From the NCBI GenBank assembly GCA_001800245.1, contig MGVA01000041.1, positions 1 through 36,636 of the forward strand: 36,636 bases of DNA. Reading direction: 5' to 3'. Positions 8,948 through 18,196 of this stretch are shown one piece after another. A program made the translations under genes and the position numbers. Under the pieces are notes generated by a model. That model saw only the letters and a program-made list of their open reading frames with translations, did no database searches and was not told where the DNA came from. This DNA comes from Elusimicrobia bacterium RIFOXYA12_FULL_51_18. Lineage in GTDB: Bacteria; Elusimicrobiota; Elusimicrobia; Elusimicrobiales; UBA9959. Position 1 is the first letter of the stretch; every line of letters starts with the position of its first letter.

Positions 8948-8953
8948 ATTATA
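8948..8953 (-). promoter_or_regulatory. candidate -10 element for hutH
   Basis: TATAAT on the minus strand, about 95 bases upstream of the hutH start. No good -35 hexamer lies 16-18 bases further upstream, so it is only a candidate. The 202-base gap between hutH and ssnA (8849-9050) shows no other gene. Confidence 0.3.
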
Positions 8954-9050
8954 CTAAAGCATACGCGGCCGGTAATAGAAGAAGGGGGAAACGGTTTACG
9001 CGGATTTCAGCAACTGTATTTATTGGGGAGCGGCATATCTGTTTTGAAAA

Positions 9051-10373
9051 TTAAAATCTGTTCCAGAGTTTCTTCGCCAGTTCGGCTGATTTTCTGGAAA
9101 TTTCTTCTTCGTCTATATCAAGTTTCAGCTTCTTATTTTCCATCAGGATGCGGCCGGCGGCTATGGTGGTGTCAACGGCGCTTTGGGAAAGACCGAAGAC
9201 CAAATGGCCGTAGAAATTATCCGTTTCAAGCGGGGTGGGGGGATAGTAATCCAGAAGAATTATATCGGCGCACCAGCCTTCTTTCAGTACTCCCACATTC
9301 TTGAACTGGCGGTTTGCGATCTCGGCGTTGTTGGTAAGCAGGGCCGCTACCGGTTCCGAGAAACCCTGCGAGGGATCGTGCTTGAGGTGCTGCAGCCATA
9401 CTCCGGCGCGCACTTCCTCCAGCATGTTGACGGTCATGGCGTCGGTGCCGAGTCCGACCAGGACTCCCCTGTTAGCCATTGTCACAATGTCGGCGATGCC
9501 GACGCCGTTGTTGGCGTTGGACTGGGGATTATGTACCACGGCGGTGTGGGTGCGGGCCAGGATATCCATTTCTTTCTCATTTATATGGACGCAGTGGGCG
9601 GCTATGGACTTTGGGCCCAGTATGCCGAAATTGGCTAGGCGTTCCACCACTCGCATCTTGTAATGCGCTTCGGAGTAGAGCTGATCGCTTTGGGATTCCG
9701 CGGTATGGATATGGAAACCGGCTTTCAGCGTATGGCCGCGGTAAGCGGCCTCCTCAAGGGTGGCGTCCGTAATGGTGAAAGAAGCGTGCAGGCCGAACAT
9801 CGCTTTGATCTGGTTATCATCCAGTGCGGCGGCGTATTTTATGAACTCCGTGTTTTCTTCAAGCCCAGCCGCGGTTATCTCCTTTCCGTCACGATCGGAA
9901 AGTTCGTAGCAGAGCGAAGCTCTCAGGCCGGTCTCCCTGACGGCTTTCTCTATGGCCTTAAGCGAGCCTTTTACCGAGAAAGGGCTGGCGTGGTGGTCTA
10001 TTATGGTGGTGGCGCCTTTTCTGACCGCGTCTATAAGGGGGATCATTGCGCTGTAGTAGGAATCTGGGTTGGTTAATTGTTTGTCCAGGCGCCACCAGAG
10101 ATTCTCAAGTATTTCGGTGAAGTTCCGGGACGGCTTAGCCTTGCCGAGCCCCCTGGCGAAGGTGCTGTAGAAATGCATATGGGCGTTTATAAAACCGGGC
10201 ATGGCTAGTTTGCCGGAGCCGTCTATCACCTTCGTGTATTTCCCCTTGAAAGACCGCTGCGGGGCGATTTTTTTTATCAGACCGCCCTCTATCAGAATGG
10301 CGTGGTTTTTTAACAGCCTGTTCTGTTCGCCCAGCGTCGCAATAAGCGCGTTCTTGATCAGAATAGTTTTCAT
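9051..10373 (-). CDS. ssnA: SsnA family amidohydrolase
   Basis: A 440-residue metal-dependent amidohydrolase of the TRZ/ATZ (COG0402) group. It follows Escherichia coli SsnA closely: MPGFINAHMHFYSTFARG with the HxH metal pair, NLWWRLDKQL, TTIIDHHASPFSVKGSL, FHIHTAESQSDQ, then SIAAHCVHI, VVHNPQSNANNGVG and GLGTDAMTVNMLEE with the metal Asp. SsnA is found beside ygfK, ygfM and xdhD in enterobacteria and belongs to the gene set linked to anaerobic purine/urate breakdown; its exact substrate is not settled, but hydrolysis of a purine-derived ring or imine is likely. It starts 19 bases after the PreTA-like gene, with AAGGA upstream, so the two are cotranscribed. SsnA is much closer to this protein than guanine deaminase is. 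Confidence 0.9.
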   Translation of the reverse strand: MKTILIKNALIATLGEQNRLLKNHAILIEGGLIKKIAPQRSFKGKYTKVIDGSGKLAMPGFINAHMHFYSTFARGLGKAKPSRNFTEILENLWWRLDKQLTNPDSYYSAMIPLIDAVRKGATTIIDHHASPFSVKGSLKAIEKAVRETGLRASLCYELSDRDGKEITAAGLEENTEFIKYAAALDDNQIKAMFGLHASFTITDATLEEAAYRGHTLKAGFHIHTAESQSDQLYSEAHYKMRVVERLANFGILGPKSIAAHCVHINEKEMDILARTHTAVVHNPQSNANNGVGIADIVTMANRGVLVGLGTDAMTVNMLEEVRAGVWLQHLKHDPSQGFSEPVAALLTNNAEIANRQFKNVGVLKEGWCADIILLDYYPPTPLETDNFYGHLVFGLSQSAVDTTIAAGRILMENKKLKLDIDEEEISRKSAELAKKLWNRF

Positions 10374-10392
10374 GATTAAGTCCTTGATGCCC

Positions 10393-12852
10393 CTACTCCG
10401 GGCACACCTTAAGTTCGGCGGCGGTGCGCTTACGCATGCTTAGCGCGCCGGCGAAACATTTTTTAACGCAAAGCGAACAGCCTATGCACTTGGAGGCATC
10501 CGCCCCTGGGATCTTATCGCCGTCCAGTGTCATGGCCAAATAGCCGCAGCGCGCGCAGTTGCCGCAGTGCATGCAGAGTTCCGGGTTCACTTCCGGAATG
10601 CCTTTTAAGGAGGAAAGCTCCATGAAGCCCGTAACGGGATTGGGAAGCGCGATGCCGATCAGTTCTTCCACCGAATTAAGGCCTTTTTCCTCCAGCAGAT
10701 GGCTTAAACCCCAATTCAGTTCGTCTATAATGCCGAAGCCGTATTTCATCACTATTGTGCAGAACTGCACGGATCTCGCGCCCAGCGCCAGGAAATGGGC
10801 GGCGGCTTTATAATCCATCGGGCCGCCGTTGCCGGAGATGGGGACATTGAGCTTTGAGGCTTTAGACAGGGTCAGGTTGCTGATGGGCGCCACGCCTTCC
10901 CCGCTCATCCCCACGATTACTCCTTCTTCCCAGCGCCCTTTGCCTCCCTTGCGGAAAGCGAGGGCGGGGAAAGAATTTGCCAGCGTTATGCCGGCCTTTT
11001 TACCCGGATACTTTTTATAGACCTTGCGTATGGCGTCCACCACCTGGTAAATGGAAGTTACGGCGCCGGTCAGCTTGAAGAGCTTGGGTACGTCGGGATC
11101 GGAGATCTCCATTACCCAGCCGATAATTTTGGCCGCGAGTTCTGGGTCCTGGGAGACGATGTCCCCCTTGGTCCCGTCTCCGCCCTGGGGACACGACAGG
11201 GAATATTCCACAGCCATGGCGCCGGCTTGTTCAAGCTTCCGGGTGTTGGATTGCCAGCCTTTGCGGTCGAATTCGTCGTTGCCGGTCACCGGGCCGCCGG
11301 TCGAGGCCGCGGTCAATCTGTCGGGGTACTCCTTTACCAGCCGCCGTATTTCTCCGCACACCCTGTTCAGCGGGTGTCCGGAGACATTGTCCGAGTTGCC
11401 GTAGGTGGAGTTGTTGAAAGTGAACATGTACTCCGAGGGTATGTGTATATCCAGTCCGTCGAATGAGGTTTTCATTACCACGCCCGGCCAGCCGGCCTCA
11501 TAAGCCAGCTTAACCTGGTCGTAACCGTCAGAGTGGGGGCTGGCCGAAATGATGAAAGGGGAATTTATCTTGCGGCCGAAAAAGTCGGTCGTAAGGCCTA
11601 CGGGCAGCATGTCCCGGCCTTTGAGAATGACCGCGCTTTTCTTATTATCCCTTACGGCCGGCGCTTGCTTGCCCCGGATAAACGCGTCCGCTTCCATAGC
11701 CGCGTTCTTGCCCGAGGCCACGGATTCCACCACGGTGGACGGGCCGTTCTTGGCATCCCCCGCGCAGAACAGTCCGGCGGCGGACTTTTCATCGAATACC
11801 GGCAGATTCTTTATGGCGAGCACCACCAGATCGATATCGGCGCACGCCTGGGCGGTGCCCGGTATATCTTTTCCTTTGTTATCAAGACGGACTATTATAA
11901 TCCCTTTTGTGTTTCCGCCGACGGCGGATATTCCGGTGATGCGGGACTTGCCGTTTATGTTTATTCCGGCCCTGAGTATCTCCTCAAGTTCTTTCGACGG
12001 CAGTTGGATCTCTCCGATATTCTTGCGGGTGAAGATCTCGGCTTTGGCCGCCCCGTTCTCAAGCGCGATAACGGCGCAGTCCGCCGCTACGGCCCCGCCT
12101 CCGATAACGGCCACGTTCCGTCCTTTTACCTTATACTTCTTAATATTCCGGAGGAATTCCAGGCCTTCGATGCCCAGTTGCTCGTTGGGAATATTCAGCT
12201 TGATCTGTTTCTCAACTCCGGCGGTTACGATCACGGCGGGATATTTTTTAAGGAGAGCGGCCGGGTTTTTAACCGCCTGCCCGGTCTTCAGGGTTATGTC
12301 GCCTAGCGTTTTTATAAATTCTATCTCGGTCCTGAGGGTTTCCTTGTTCAATCTTTTGTCCGGTATCAGCCGGCATGCGCCGCCTGCCTTTTTATCCTTC
12401 TCGTAGATATCTATTTTATATCCCAGCTGGGCCAGAACCGCCGCCGCGCCGAGGCCGGCCGGTCCCGCGCCGATGACGGCGGTTCTTTTGCCGTTGGGTT
12501 TGGTTTTTTTGAAGCCGCACAGGACTCCAAACTCCTTGGCCTTCCGGATCACGGTTGCCTGGACGGAGGGAATGTTTATGGGATTGTCAAATAGTTTGCG
12601 GGAGCAGGCTTTAACGCAGAACCAGTCCGGGCACACCGCGCCGCAAACTCCGCCGAACGTGTTGCTCCCCATGATAAGTTTGGCCGCTTTCTTGAAATCC
12701 GATTTTTCACCAGCTTTAACGGCCATGATAAAATCGGCTGGAGAACAGTCCGCGGGACAGGCCGTCTTGCAGGGTTTCTCTTCGCAGTAAAGGCAGCGCT
12801 CGGTTTCAGCCTTTAGCTGGGCGTCCGACAGGAACTTGGGGGTTTCAGGCAT
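10393..12852 (-). CDS. Fused PreT-PreA type flavoprotein (dihydropyrimidine dehydrogenase/YgfK-like)
   Basis: An 819-residue cytosolic iron-sulfur flavoprotein, equal to PreT (about 412) plus PreA (about 411) joined in one chain. Residues 1-110 carry the GltD/PreT Fe-S ligands (Cys20, 23, 28, 32, 70, 74, 83). FAD/NAD(P) Rossmann motifs are VIGAGPAGLGAA (127-138) and VIGGGAVAADCA (249-260), with FCAGDAKNGPSTVVE near 362. From about 415 there is a dihydroorotate dehydrogenase-like FMN barrel whose active-site Cys554 lies in YSLSCPQGG, as in dihydropyrimidine dehydrogenase. Two 4Fe-4S ligand sets close the protein (Cys760-769 and Cys789-799). Such enzymes reduce a pyrimidine ring with NAD(P)H. 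Next to ssnA and the Mo hydroxylases, a YgfK-like role in reducing a purine such as urate or xanthine is a plausible inference. GGAGA precedes the start. Confidence 0.88.
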   Translation of the reverse strand: MPETPKFLSDAQLKAETERCLYCEEKPCKTACPADCSPADFIMAVKAGEKSDFKKAAKLIMGSNTFGGVCGAVCPDWFCVKACSRKLFDNPINIPSVQATVIRKAKEFGVLCGFKKTKPNGKRTAVIGAGPAGLGAAAVLAQLGYKIDIYEKDKKAGGACRLIPDKRLNKETLRTEIEFIKTLGDITLKTGQAVKNPAALLKKYPAVIVTAGVEKQIKLNIPNEQLGIEGLEFLRNIKKYKVKGRNVAVIGGGAVAADCAVIALENGAAKAEIFTRKNIGEIQLPSKELEEILRAGININGKSRITGISAVGGNTKGIIIVRLDNKGKDIPGTAQACADIDLVVLAIKNLPVFDEKSAAGLFCAGDAKNGPSTVVESVASGKNAAMEADAFIRGKQAPAVRDNKKSAVILKGRDMLPVGLTTDFFGRKINSPFIISASPHSDGYDQVKLAYEAGWPGVVMKTSFDGLDIHIPSEYMFTFNNSTYGNSDNVSGHPLNRVCGEIRRLVKEYPDRLTAASTGGPVTGNDEFDRKGWQSNTRKLEQAGAMAVEYSLSCPQGGDGTKGDIVSQDPELAAKIIGWVMEISDPDVPKLFKLTGAVTSIYQVVDAIRKVYKKYPGKKAGITLANSFPALAFRKGGKGRWEEGVIVGMSGEGVAPISNLTLSKASKLNVPISGNGGPMDYKAAAHFLALGARSVQFCTIVMKYGFGIIDELNWGLSHLLEEKGLNSVEELIGIALPNPVTGFMELSSLKGIPEVNPELCMHCGNCARCGYLAMTLDGDKIPGADASKCIGCSLCVKKCFAGALSMRKRTAAELKVCPE

Positions 12853-12900
12853 GTGTTGTCTCCATTTGCGGTAAGACTTTAATGGTATAGATTCTATAAT

Positions 12901-13836
12901 TTATTTAACCGTAAAATTAAGCAGGGAGAAGGGGCTGGCGGATGTTATCTCATGAATCCGTTTTATGCCTCTAAACACCGAGAGCCCCTTTTTGCCGGCC
13001 GAAAGAACGTTCCCCGCCGTTATTTTTTTAACGATCGCGCCCGGCAGCAGGCTTTTCGGCGCTGCGATGGCGCTGTAGCGGGCCTTGCCGTTCTTTGCCG
13101 TTCCCTCCAGAGGCGCATATTCATACTTGTCCCGGAACAGGATAGGCCTGGCCAAGTGTTTTTTAAGTTCCGCCGCGCGCCCGGGGAGATACTCTTCCAG
13201 AAAAGAAAAAATATTTTTTGCCAGCTCGATGCTGTGCCGGCAATCGTAAGCGCATGGATGCCAGCTTATCACCTGCAGGGTGGAAAGGTCCAGTCCCGTA
13301 TTGGCCGCCCTTATGCTGGCGAAGGCGGCCATGTCCGCCGGCCTGCCGGTAAGGCGCGAGAAATAATTGAAGATATTGTTCAGGCCGAAAAATAATCTCC
13401 GCTGTTTAGTGGTATTGGCGAAAGTGTGGTTTACAAGGTCTATGGTATCCGCGACCGAGCGCCAGTTGATATAAGCCTTCACGCAGCATTCGGGGTAGCC
13501 CAGGAGAACGCCCCAGGCCGGGTCGGTGGGGGAACGATACCAGCTTTTTGCCGCTTCCTTCAAAGGAGGCAGTGTTTTACCTATGAGCAGCATGCGTTTG
13601 CCGGACTTGGGGATGGCTTTGAACCCTTGTTTCCCGTAGATGGCTTCCGGCATAACGTATTTAAGTTTAAAGGCTTCGCAGAGTCCTTTGATATAAGGCC
13701 AGCTGTCGGAGGAGAAGTCGGTATAGAGTACGGGCTTGGCGCCGATCAGCAGGGCGGAGAGGTCCGAAAGGCCGGGGTCGAAGTCCCTGAGCTCTTTAAG
13801 GCCGTGAAGCGGTTTTTTTAATTTCAGGAAAGGCAT
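12901..13836 (-). CDS. DUF483-like protein with two conserved cysteine pairs
   Basis: A 311-residue soluble protein of unknown function. The core carries GYPECCVKAYINW (about residues 112-124) and SWHPCAYDCRHSIELAKN (about 197-214). These two Cys-pair motifs, spaced about 85 residues apart, recall the DUF483 family of archaea and anaerobic bacteria, and suggest a metal or Fe-S site. The N-terminal hundred residues form no domain I recognise; the C-terminus is basic. The start ATG has no clear Shine-Dalgarno sequence. It ends 48 bases before the PreTA-like gene, on the same strand, so it may be the first gene of the unit with the PreTA-like gene and ssnA. A small palindrome TATAGA-T-TCTATA (12886-12898) lies in that gap and could be a promoter element for the downstream genes. 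Confidence 0.7.
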   Translation of the reverse strand: MPFLKLKKPLHGLKELRDFDPGLSDLSALLIGAKPVLYTDFSSDSWPYIKGLCEAFKLKYVMPEAIYGKQGFKAIPKSGKRMLLIGKTLPPLKEAAKSWYRSPTDPAWGVLLGYPECCVKAYINWRSVADTIDLVNHTFANTTKQRRLFFGLNNIFNYFSRLTGRPADMAAFASIRAANTGLDLSTLQVISWHPCAYDCRHSIELAKNIFSFLEEYLPGRAAELKKHLARPILFRDKYEYAPLEGTAKNGKARYSAIAAPKSLLPGAIVKKITAGNVLSAGKKGLSVFRGIKRIHEITSASPFSLLNFTVK

Positions 13837-13886
13837 ATCACAGTAATATTATTCCACAAAAGCGGCCGGGTTTCTGGCCGAGTGTT

Positions 13887-14037
13887 CAAAATCCAATTTT
13901 TCTATGGCGCGCACGGCATTATGAAATCAGCGGGGGAGCAATCCGCCGTGCAGGGTGCTTTGCAGGGTTCCTATCCGCAATGAAGATAGCGGCCGGTTTC
14001 GGTTTTAGGCTGTACGTCGCTAAAAAATTGGATTTTG
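13887..14037. repeat. 151-base element bounded by perfect 15-bp inverted repeats
   Basis: CAAAATCCAATTTTT (13887-13901) is the exact reverse complement of 14023-14037, with 121 bases between. It fills most of the 223-base gap between the DUF483-like gene and the kinase gene, and neither gene extends into it. No convincing frame lies inside. It could be a miniature transposable element, a structured RNA or a leader of the DUF483-like gene. No clear target-site duplication is visible. Confidence 0.55.
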
Positions 14038-14059
14038 TCATGTTTAGAGCCTTCCCACC

Positions 14060-16711
14060 TCACTTTTTTACTGAAACCGATAACTTGAATTTTTCGAAAG
14101 CGAAAAAGAATCTGGTGTAAATAAATAATTTCATTTCATCTATTTCCACTGTTTCATCAGGCTCCGATGAAAGCGACAGGATTCTAAAATCTTTCGGAAT
14201 GGCTATTATATAGGATTGGTAACTCAAGGAAGAGCTGGGCTCGTCTATAAAAAGCTCTGTTTTCCCCTCATCAGTTTTTGTCCATTGGTGCGAAATGTCC
14301 AGCTCCGCAGCGACAAATGCCATCCGGTGGTGTCCGACGGGTGTGTGGTAGGTTATGCCGGCCGAATAATTCCAATACGCGGAATTCCATTTTTTGAAGT
14401 TTGTCTTAAGGATATTGCCCTCGGCGTCGGTGATGGAGGAAAGAGGTATTGAATGTAGAAACAACCCCGTTGCTTTTCTTTCCCTGGGGGACATGTTGTA
14501 TGAAAGCCACATGCCCAGATTCCGGCAATCTCCCGCGTGGTTTAATTCATAATACCTTAAACATGCTTGATTCGCGTTGTTATAGCCGGAGCAGGCGGAT
14601 TTAAGATTGATGGATTTGGCTTTGTCTATGAGAAAACTGAACCGGTCGGGATTTATATCGTCAAAAACGGAAGGGGAGACTTCGGCTGCGGCGATATTTT
14701 CGGCGATCTCCTCCACTGATTTATAGTCCCATTCCGGACCGCGATTGCGGGCGATCTTTAAATGCTTTTCAGCCTGCTCCATGTCGCTGTTTTTATGATA
14801 GAGAAGATAAAGGTTGTAATAGGTGGAGGTTTTCAGGCTTTCGGTTCCGGTTATGCCTATAAACTTCCTGAAATAATTAAAAGCGGCAGCGTGGTTTTTT
14901 TTGTAATGGTTCAATTCGCCGGCAAATAGTATCACCAGTTCGCTTGTCGGATCAAGTTTCAGCGCTTCCTCGATATGCTTTTCGGCCTCCGCCAGGCGGC
15001 CGGTCTCTATAAGCGGCTGGATAACGCCTATCCTGAGATTTATTATTTCCGGTTTTTCAGCAATATCACGGGCATATATTTCCAGAGCTTTTGAAATATC
15101 TCCCTGTTGGATATAATACTGGGTGTCTATGCCGCTATTAAAAAACGTTGAATCAGGATAAAACTCGTTCCATTTTGCAAGATTTTTTTTGGCTTCCGGG
15201 TAATTGTCCTGTCTAAGGGCCTCAAACATCAGAAATATGTATGTATACGGGTCCTGCGGATATTGGCGCAGATATTTGGCCGCAAATCTTGGGAATAAGG
15301 GGTCTCTTTCATAAAGGCTTAAAATAAGAGAGATCTTGAGTTTCTCCTGCTCGTTCTTTGTGTGCTTTTCCAGCCGCCTGAGTTTCGCCAGATTTTTTGT
15401 CACCGTCGGGGAGTCCCCTATGTTTGTGCTGGAGATGTGTATAAGTATAAGATAAGCGTTGATCAATCCTGGGTCCAGCTCTATTGCCTCGTTCATACGG
15501 GAAATACTCTTGCTGAAATCCAATTCATTGAAATAAGATTTTCTGCCTTCTTCAAATAATTTTAACGCTGCCGCTTTGTCCTCATCGGATACCGATCGGG
15601 TTTCATAGTCTTTCTCCGGTTCCGGAACGGCCTTTGGCGCGGCTCCAGGCGCAAATATGTTTTTCACTCCCTCAAATATCTGCGTTTTCAAGCCTTTATG
15701 CCGCACACTCATGCGTATGGTATCGGCCAGTTCACGAGCGCTTTGGAATCTGTCGGCCGGTTTCTTTGCCAGGCATTTCATTACAACGGAATTTATGGCC
15801 GGAGAGAGTCTCGGATTTGTTTTTATCGGCTCCGCGCACTGGTCCATAGTGACGGCCTTGATGAATTCCGCGGTGTTGTCCGTTCCAAAAGGATGGCCGA
15901 GTGTCAGCAACTCATAAAAAACCGTTCCCAAGCTGTAAATATCCGTCAAATGGGTCAGGGTTTCCTTTGAAAAATGTTCCGGGGCCATGTATCTTAAAGT
16001 CCCCAGGATCTGGTGCATAGCTGTAAGCTCCAGGGAATCTTTCATCTTTGCCAGGCCGAAATCTGCCAGCTTTGCCGTGCCGCCTCTCGAAATGAGGATA
16101 TTGGCGGGTTTTATATCCCTGTGGAGTATGCCCATGGAGTGGGCTTCATAAAGGGCGTCAGCCACATTGGCTATCAGCGTCGCGGCATGTTCCTCGTAAT
16201 TTTCGTCCAGGAGTGGGCATTGCGTCTGGTTTCTTAGGAAATAGGGCAGATCCTCTTCGCCAGCGGCCTTATCTTCCAGATAGCCGTATTGCTTGAGTTC
16301 TTCAATGTCTTTGCTGGTTTTTAAAAATCTGGCTTTTTCCAAGAAATTGCTGAGCGGTTTGCCGTTGACGTATTCCATTATAAAATACGGCAGCTTTTCA
16401 AATTCTCCGTAGCTGTAGATCCGTATTATGCCGGGGTGGTTGCATCTGGCTATGGCCGCAGCTTCGCGGATAAAGCGTTTCTTATTGAGATCGTTGGCCT
16501 GGTCAGGCAGGATCATCTTGATCGCGGTATCGCGTTCCAGGTTCTGGTCAAAGGCTTTATAGACCACGCCCATGCCGCCCTGGCCCAGTTCCTGCATGAT
16601 TCTATGACCGTTTATAAGTGTTCCGTCTTTGAGCATAAAGGTCGGTTTTGGTATAGGTTGCAGAGACCTGTGTTCCTGGTGCCTGTCGCTTGCTTCCCGC
16701 TGTCTTTTCAT
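14060..16711 (-). CDS. Serine/threonine protein kinase with TPR region and novel C-terminal domain
   Basis: An 883-residue, apparently cytosolic Hanks-type kinase. Catalytic motifs are complete: Gly loop [12 protein letters not shown] (42-53), Lys65, Glu83, HRDIKPAN (197-204), DFGLA (217-221) and APEH (243-246). A 45-residue acidic insertion at about 128-172 separates the hinge from the helix before the catalytic loop. From about 380 to 690, helix pairs such as [20 protein letters not shown] and [13 protein letters not shown] mark tetratricopeptide repeats. The last 190 residues (beta-rich, with [16 protein letters not shown] and [15 protein letters not shown]) match no domain I know. There is no transmembrane segment, unlike most bacterial receptor kinases. 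No good ribosome binding site precedes either ATG1 or the in-frame ATG at codon 26. It is divergent from the deaminase gene. Confidence 0.9.
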   Translation of the reverse strand: MKRQREASDRHQEHRSLQPIPKPTFMLKDGTLINGHRIMQELGQGGMGVVYKAFDQNLERDTAIKMILPDQANDLNKKRFIREAAAIARCNHPGIIRIYSYGEFEKLPYFIMEYVNGKPLSNFLEKARFLKTSKDIEELKQYGYLEDKAAGEEDLPYFLRNQTQCPLLDENYEEHAATLIANVADALYEAHSMGILHRDIKPANILISRGGTAKLADFGLAKMKDSLELTAMHQILGTLRYMAPEHFSKETLTHLTDIYSLGTVFYELLTLGHPFGTDNTAEFIKAVTMDQCAEPIKTNPRLSPAINSVVMKCLAKKPADRFQSARELADTIRMSVRHKGLKTQIFEGVKNIFAPGAAPKAVPEPEKDYETRSVSDEDKAAALKLFEEGRKSYFNELDFSKSISRMNEAIELDPGLINAYLILIHISSTNIGDSPTVTKNLAKLRRLEKHTKNEQEKLKISLILSLYERDPLFPRFAAKYLRQYPQDPYTYIFLMFEALRQDNYPEAKKNLAKWNEFYPDSTFFNSGIDTQYYIQQGDISKALEIYARDIAEKPEIINLRIGVIQPLIETGRLAEAEKHIEEALKLDPTSELVILFAGELNHYKKNHAAAFNYFRKFIGITGTESLKTSTYYNLYLLYHKNSDMEQAEKHLKIARNRGPEWDYKSVEEIAENIAAAEVSPSVFDDINPDRFSFLIDKAKSINLKSACSGYNNANQACLRYYELNHAGDCRNLGMWLSYNMSPRERKATGLFLHSIPLSSITDAEGNILKTNFKKWNSAYWNYSAGITYHTPVGHHRMAFVAAELDISHQWTKTDEGKTELFIDEPSSSLSYQSYIIAIPKDFRILSLSSEPDETVEIDEMKLFIYTRFFFAFEKFKLSVSVKK

Positions 16712-16726
16712 TCAAAGTTATTTTAC

Positions 16727-16732
16727 TATAAT
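16727..16732 (+). promoter_or_regulatory. candidate -10 element in the kinase/deaminase divergent gap
   Basis: TATAAT ends 36 bases upstream of the deaminase ATG in an AT-rich 57-base divergent spacer. A minus-strand TATAGT overlaps it, so the two promoters may be back to back. No good -35 hexamer is seen for either. Confidence 0.4.
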
Positions 16733-16768
16733 ATTTACATCTTATATTGTACTGGTCAAAAGGATATC

Positions 16769-18136
16769 ATGAAGCAAAGATCCATACTCATAAAAAACTC
16801 TTTGGTCCTTGCCACTATGGACGACAGCGGCCGAGAAATAAAGGGCGGAGATATTTACATTGAGGGGCCGGAGATCAAAAAAACAGGCAAAGGGCTGAAG
16901 GTGAAGGCTGATACCTTTATAGACGCCAAAAACTGTGTGGTTCTGCCCGGCTTCGTAAATACGCATCATCATCTTTACCAGACCCTAACCCGTAATCTGC
17001 CCGCGGTGCAGGACGCTAAACTTTTTGATTGGCTCGTATACCTTTACAAGATATGGCGGCATATTTCGCCTGAAGCCGTGTACGCCAGCACTCAGGCCGG
17101 CCTGGGAGAGCTGCTTTTGACCGGCTGCACCACCAGTACCGACCATCTTTATGTTTTCCCTAAGAAGAACAGCGGCCGTTTTATCGATACCCAGATCTCG
17201 GCCGCCGGCGAAATAGGCATGCGCTTTCATCCCACACGCGGCTCCATGTCGCGCGGACGGTCCAAGGGCGGGCTGCCTCCGGACGAAGTGGTGCAAAGCG
17301 AGGACTTCATAATGAAGGATTGCGAGCGTCTGGTCCATAAATTCCACGATAAAAATAAATTTGCCATGACCAGGATAGTTATGGCGCCGTGCTCGCCCTT
17401 CTCCGTGACCACCGAGCTTTTGAAGCTTACCGCCGAAATGGCCAAAAAGTGGGGTGTGAGAATGCATACCCATCTGGCCGAGACCGCGGATGAAGAGGCG
17501 TTCTGCCTGAAACTTTTCAAAATGCGTCCGCTCGATTATATGGAATCCGCTGGGTGGGTCTCTGAGGGGAATGCCTGGTTCGCCCACTGCGTCTATATAA
17601 ACGAAAAAGAAGCGAAACGAATGGGGGCGACCGGGACCGGAGTCGCGCATTGCCCGTCTTCCAACCTGCGTCTGGGCTCCGGCATCGCCCCTATAAGGAC
17701 GTTTCTGGATAATAAGGTGCCGGTGGGGCTGGCCGTGGATGGCTCGGCTTCTAACGACACTTCCGATATGCTCGGCGAGCTGCGCCAGTGCATGCTGGTT
17801 CATCGCGTAAAATCAGGCGTGGGGTCCATGTCCGCGCGCGATGTTTTCAGGATCGCCACCCGCGGCGGCGCGGAAGTGCTTGGCCGCAAAGATATCGGTT
17901 CCATCGAACCGGGCAAAGCCGCCGACTTGGCCGTGTTTGACGTGAGCGGGCTTGATTTTGCCGGTTCCGGCTCGGACCCGCTGGCCTCCCTGTTGTTCTG
18001 CGGTGCAGGACACAGGACCAAATATACCATAGTGAACGGAAAGGTCGTGGTCAAGAACGGCAGGCTTGTGAACGTGGATGAGTTCAAACTGGCCGAAAAA
18101 GTCAACAAGATCTCAAAAAAACTTTTAACTAAATGA
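16769..18136 (+). CDS. 8-oxoguanine/guanine deaminase-type amidohydrolase
   Basis: A 455-residue COG0402 amidohydrolase. The sequence follows 8-oxoguanine deaminases and relatives annotated as hydroxydechloroatrazine ethylaminohydrolase: NTHHHLYQTLTRNLP (metal HxH), a FDWLVYLYKIW segment, GCTTSTDHLYVFP, MHTHLAETADEE, WFAHCVYINEKE, AHCPSSNLRLGSG and VGLAVDGSASNDTSDML with the metal Asp. The reaction would be deamination of 8-oxoguanine to urate, or of a related aminopurine such as guanine to xanthine. I take ATG 16769, with AAAGGA 6-7 bases upstream; longer in-frame extensions run into the kinase gene. The phosphofructokinase gene follows after 60 bases. The product would feed directly into the molybdenum hydroxylases encoded downstream. 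Confidence 0.88.
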   Translation: MKQRSILIKNSLVLATMDDSGREIKGGDIYIEGPEIKKTGKGLKVKADTFIDAKNCVVLPGFVNTHHHLYQTLTRNLPAVQDAKLFDWLVYLYKIWRHISPEAVYASTQAGLGELLLTGCTTSTDHLYVFPKKNSGRFIDTQISAAGEIGMRFHPTRGSMSRGRSKGGLPPDEVVQSEDFIMKDCERLVHKFHDKNKFAMTRIVMAPCSPFSVTTELLKLTAEMAKKWGVRMHTHLAETADEEAFCLKLFKMRPLDYMESAGWVSEGNAWFAHCVYINEKEAKRMGATGTGVAHCPSSNLRLGSGIAPIRTFLDNKVPVGLAVDGSASNDTSDMLGELRQCMLVHRVKSGVGSMSARDVFRIATRGGAEVLGRKDIGSIEPGKAADLAVFDVSGLDFAGSGSDPLASLLFCGAGHRTKYTIVNGKVVVKNGRLVNVDEFKLAEKVNKISKKLLTK

Positions 18137-18196
18137 TTATGCTCGGCCCGTTTTTATGCCGAATGCGATTATTGAGCCGCGCATAAAGGAGACGCT

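Noticed and set aside
8894-9304. 136-codon plus-strand frame between hutH and ssnA
   Set aside because: It runs over the 3' end of ssnA in antisense and has no ribosome binding site or family motif.
18150-18172. TCGGC...GCCGA stem after the deaminase gene
   Set aside because: The stem is only 5 bp and lacks a T run, and the next gene is close, so it is not a supported terminator.
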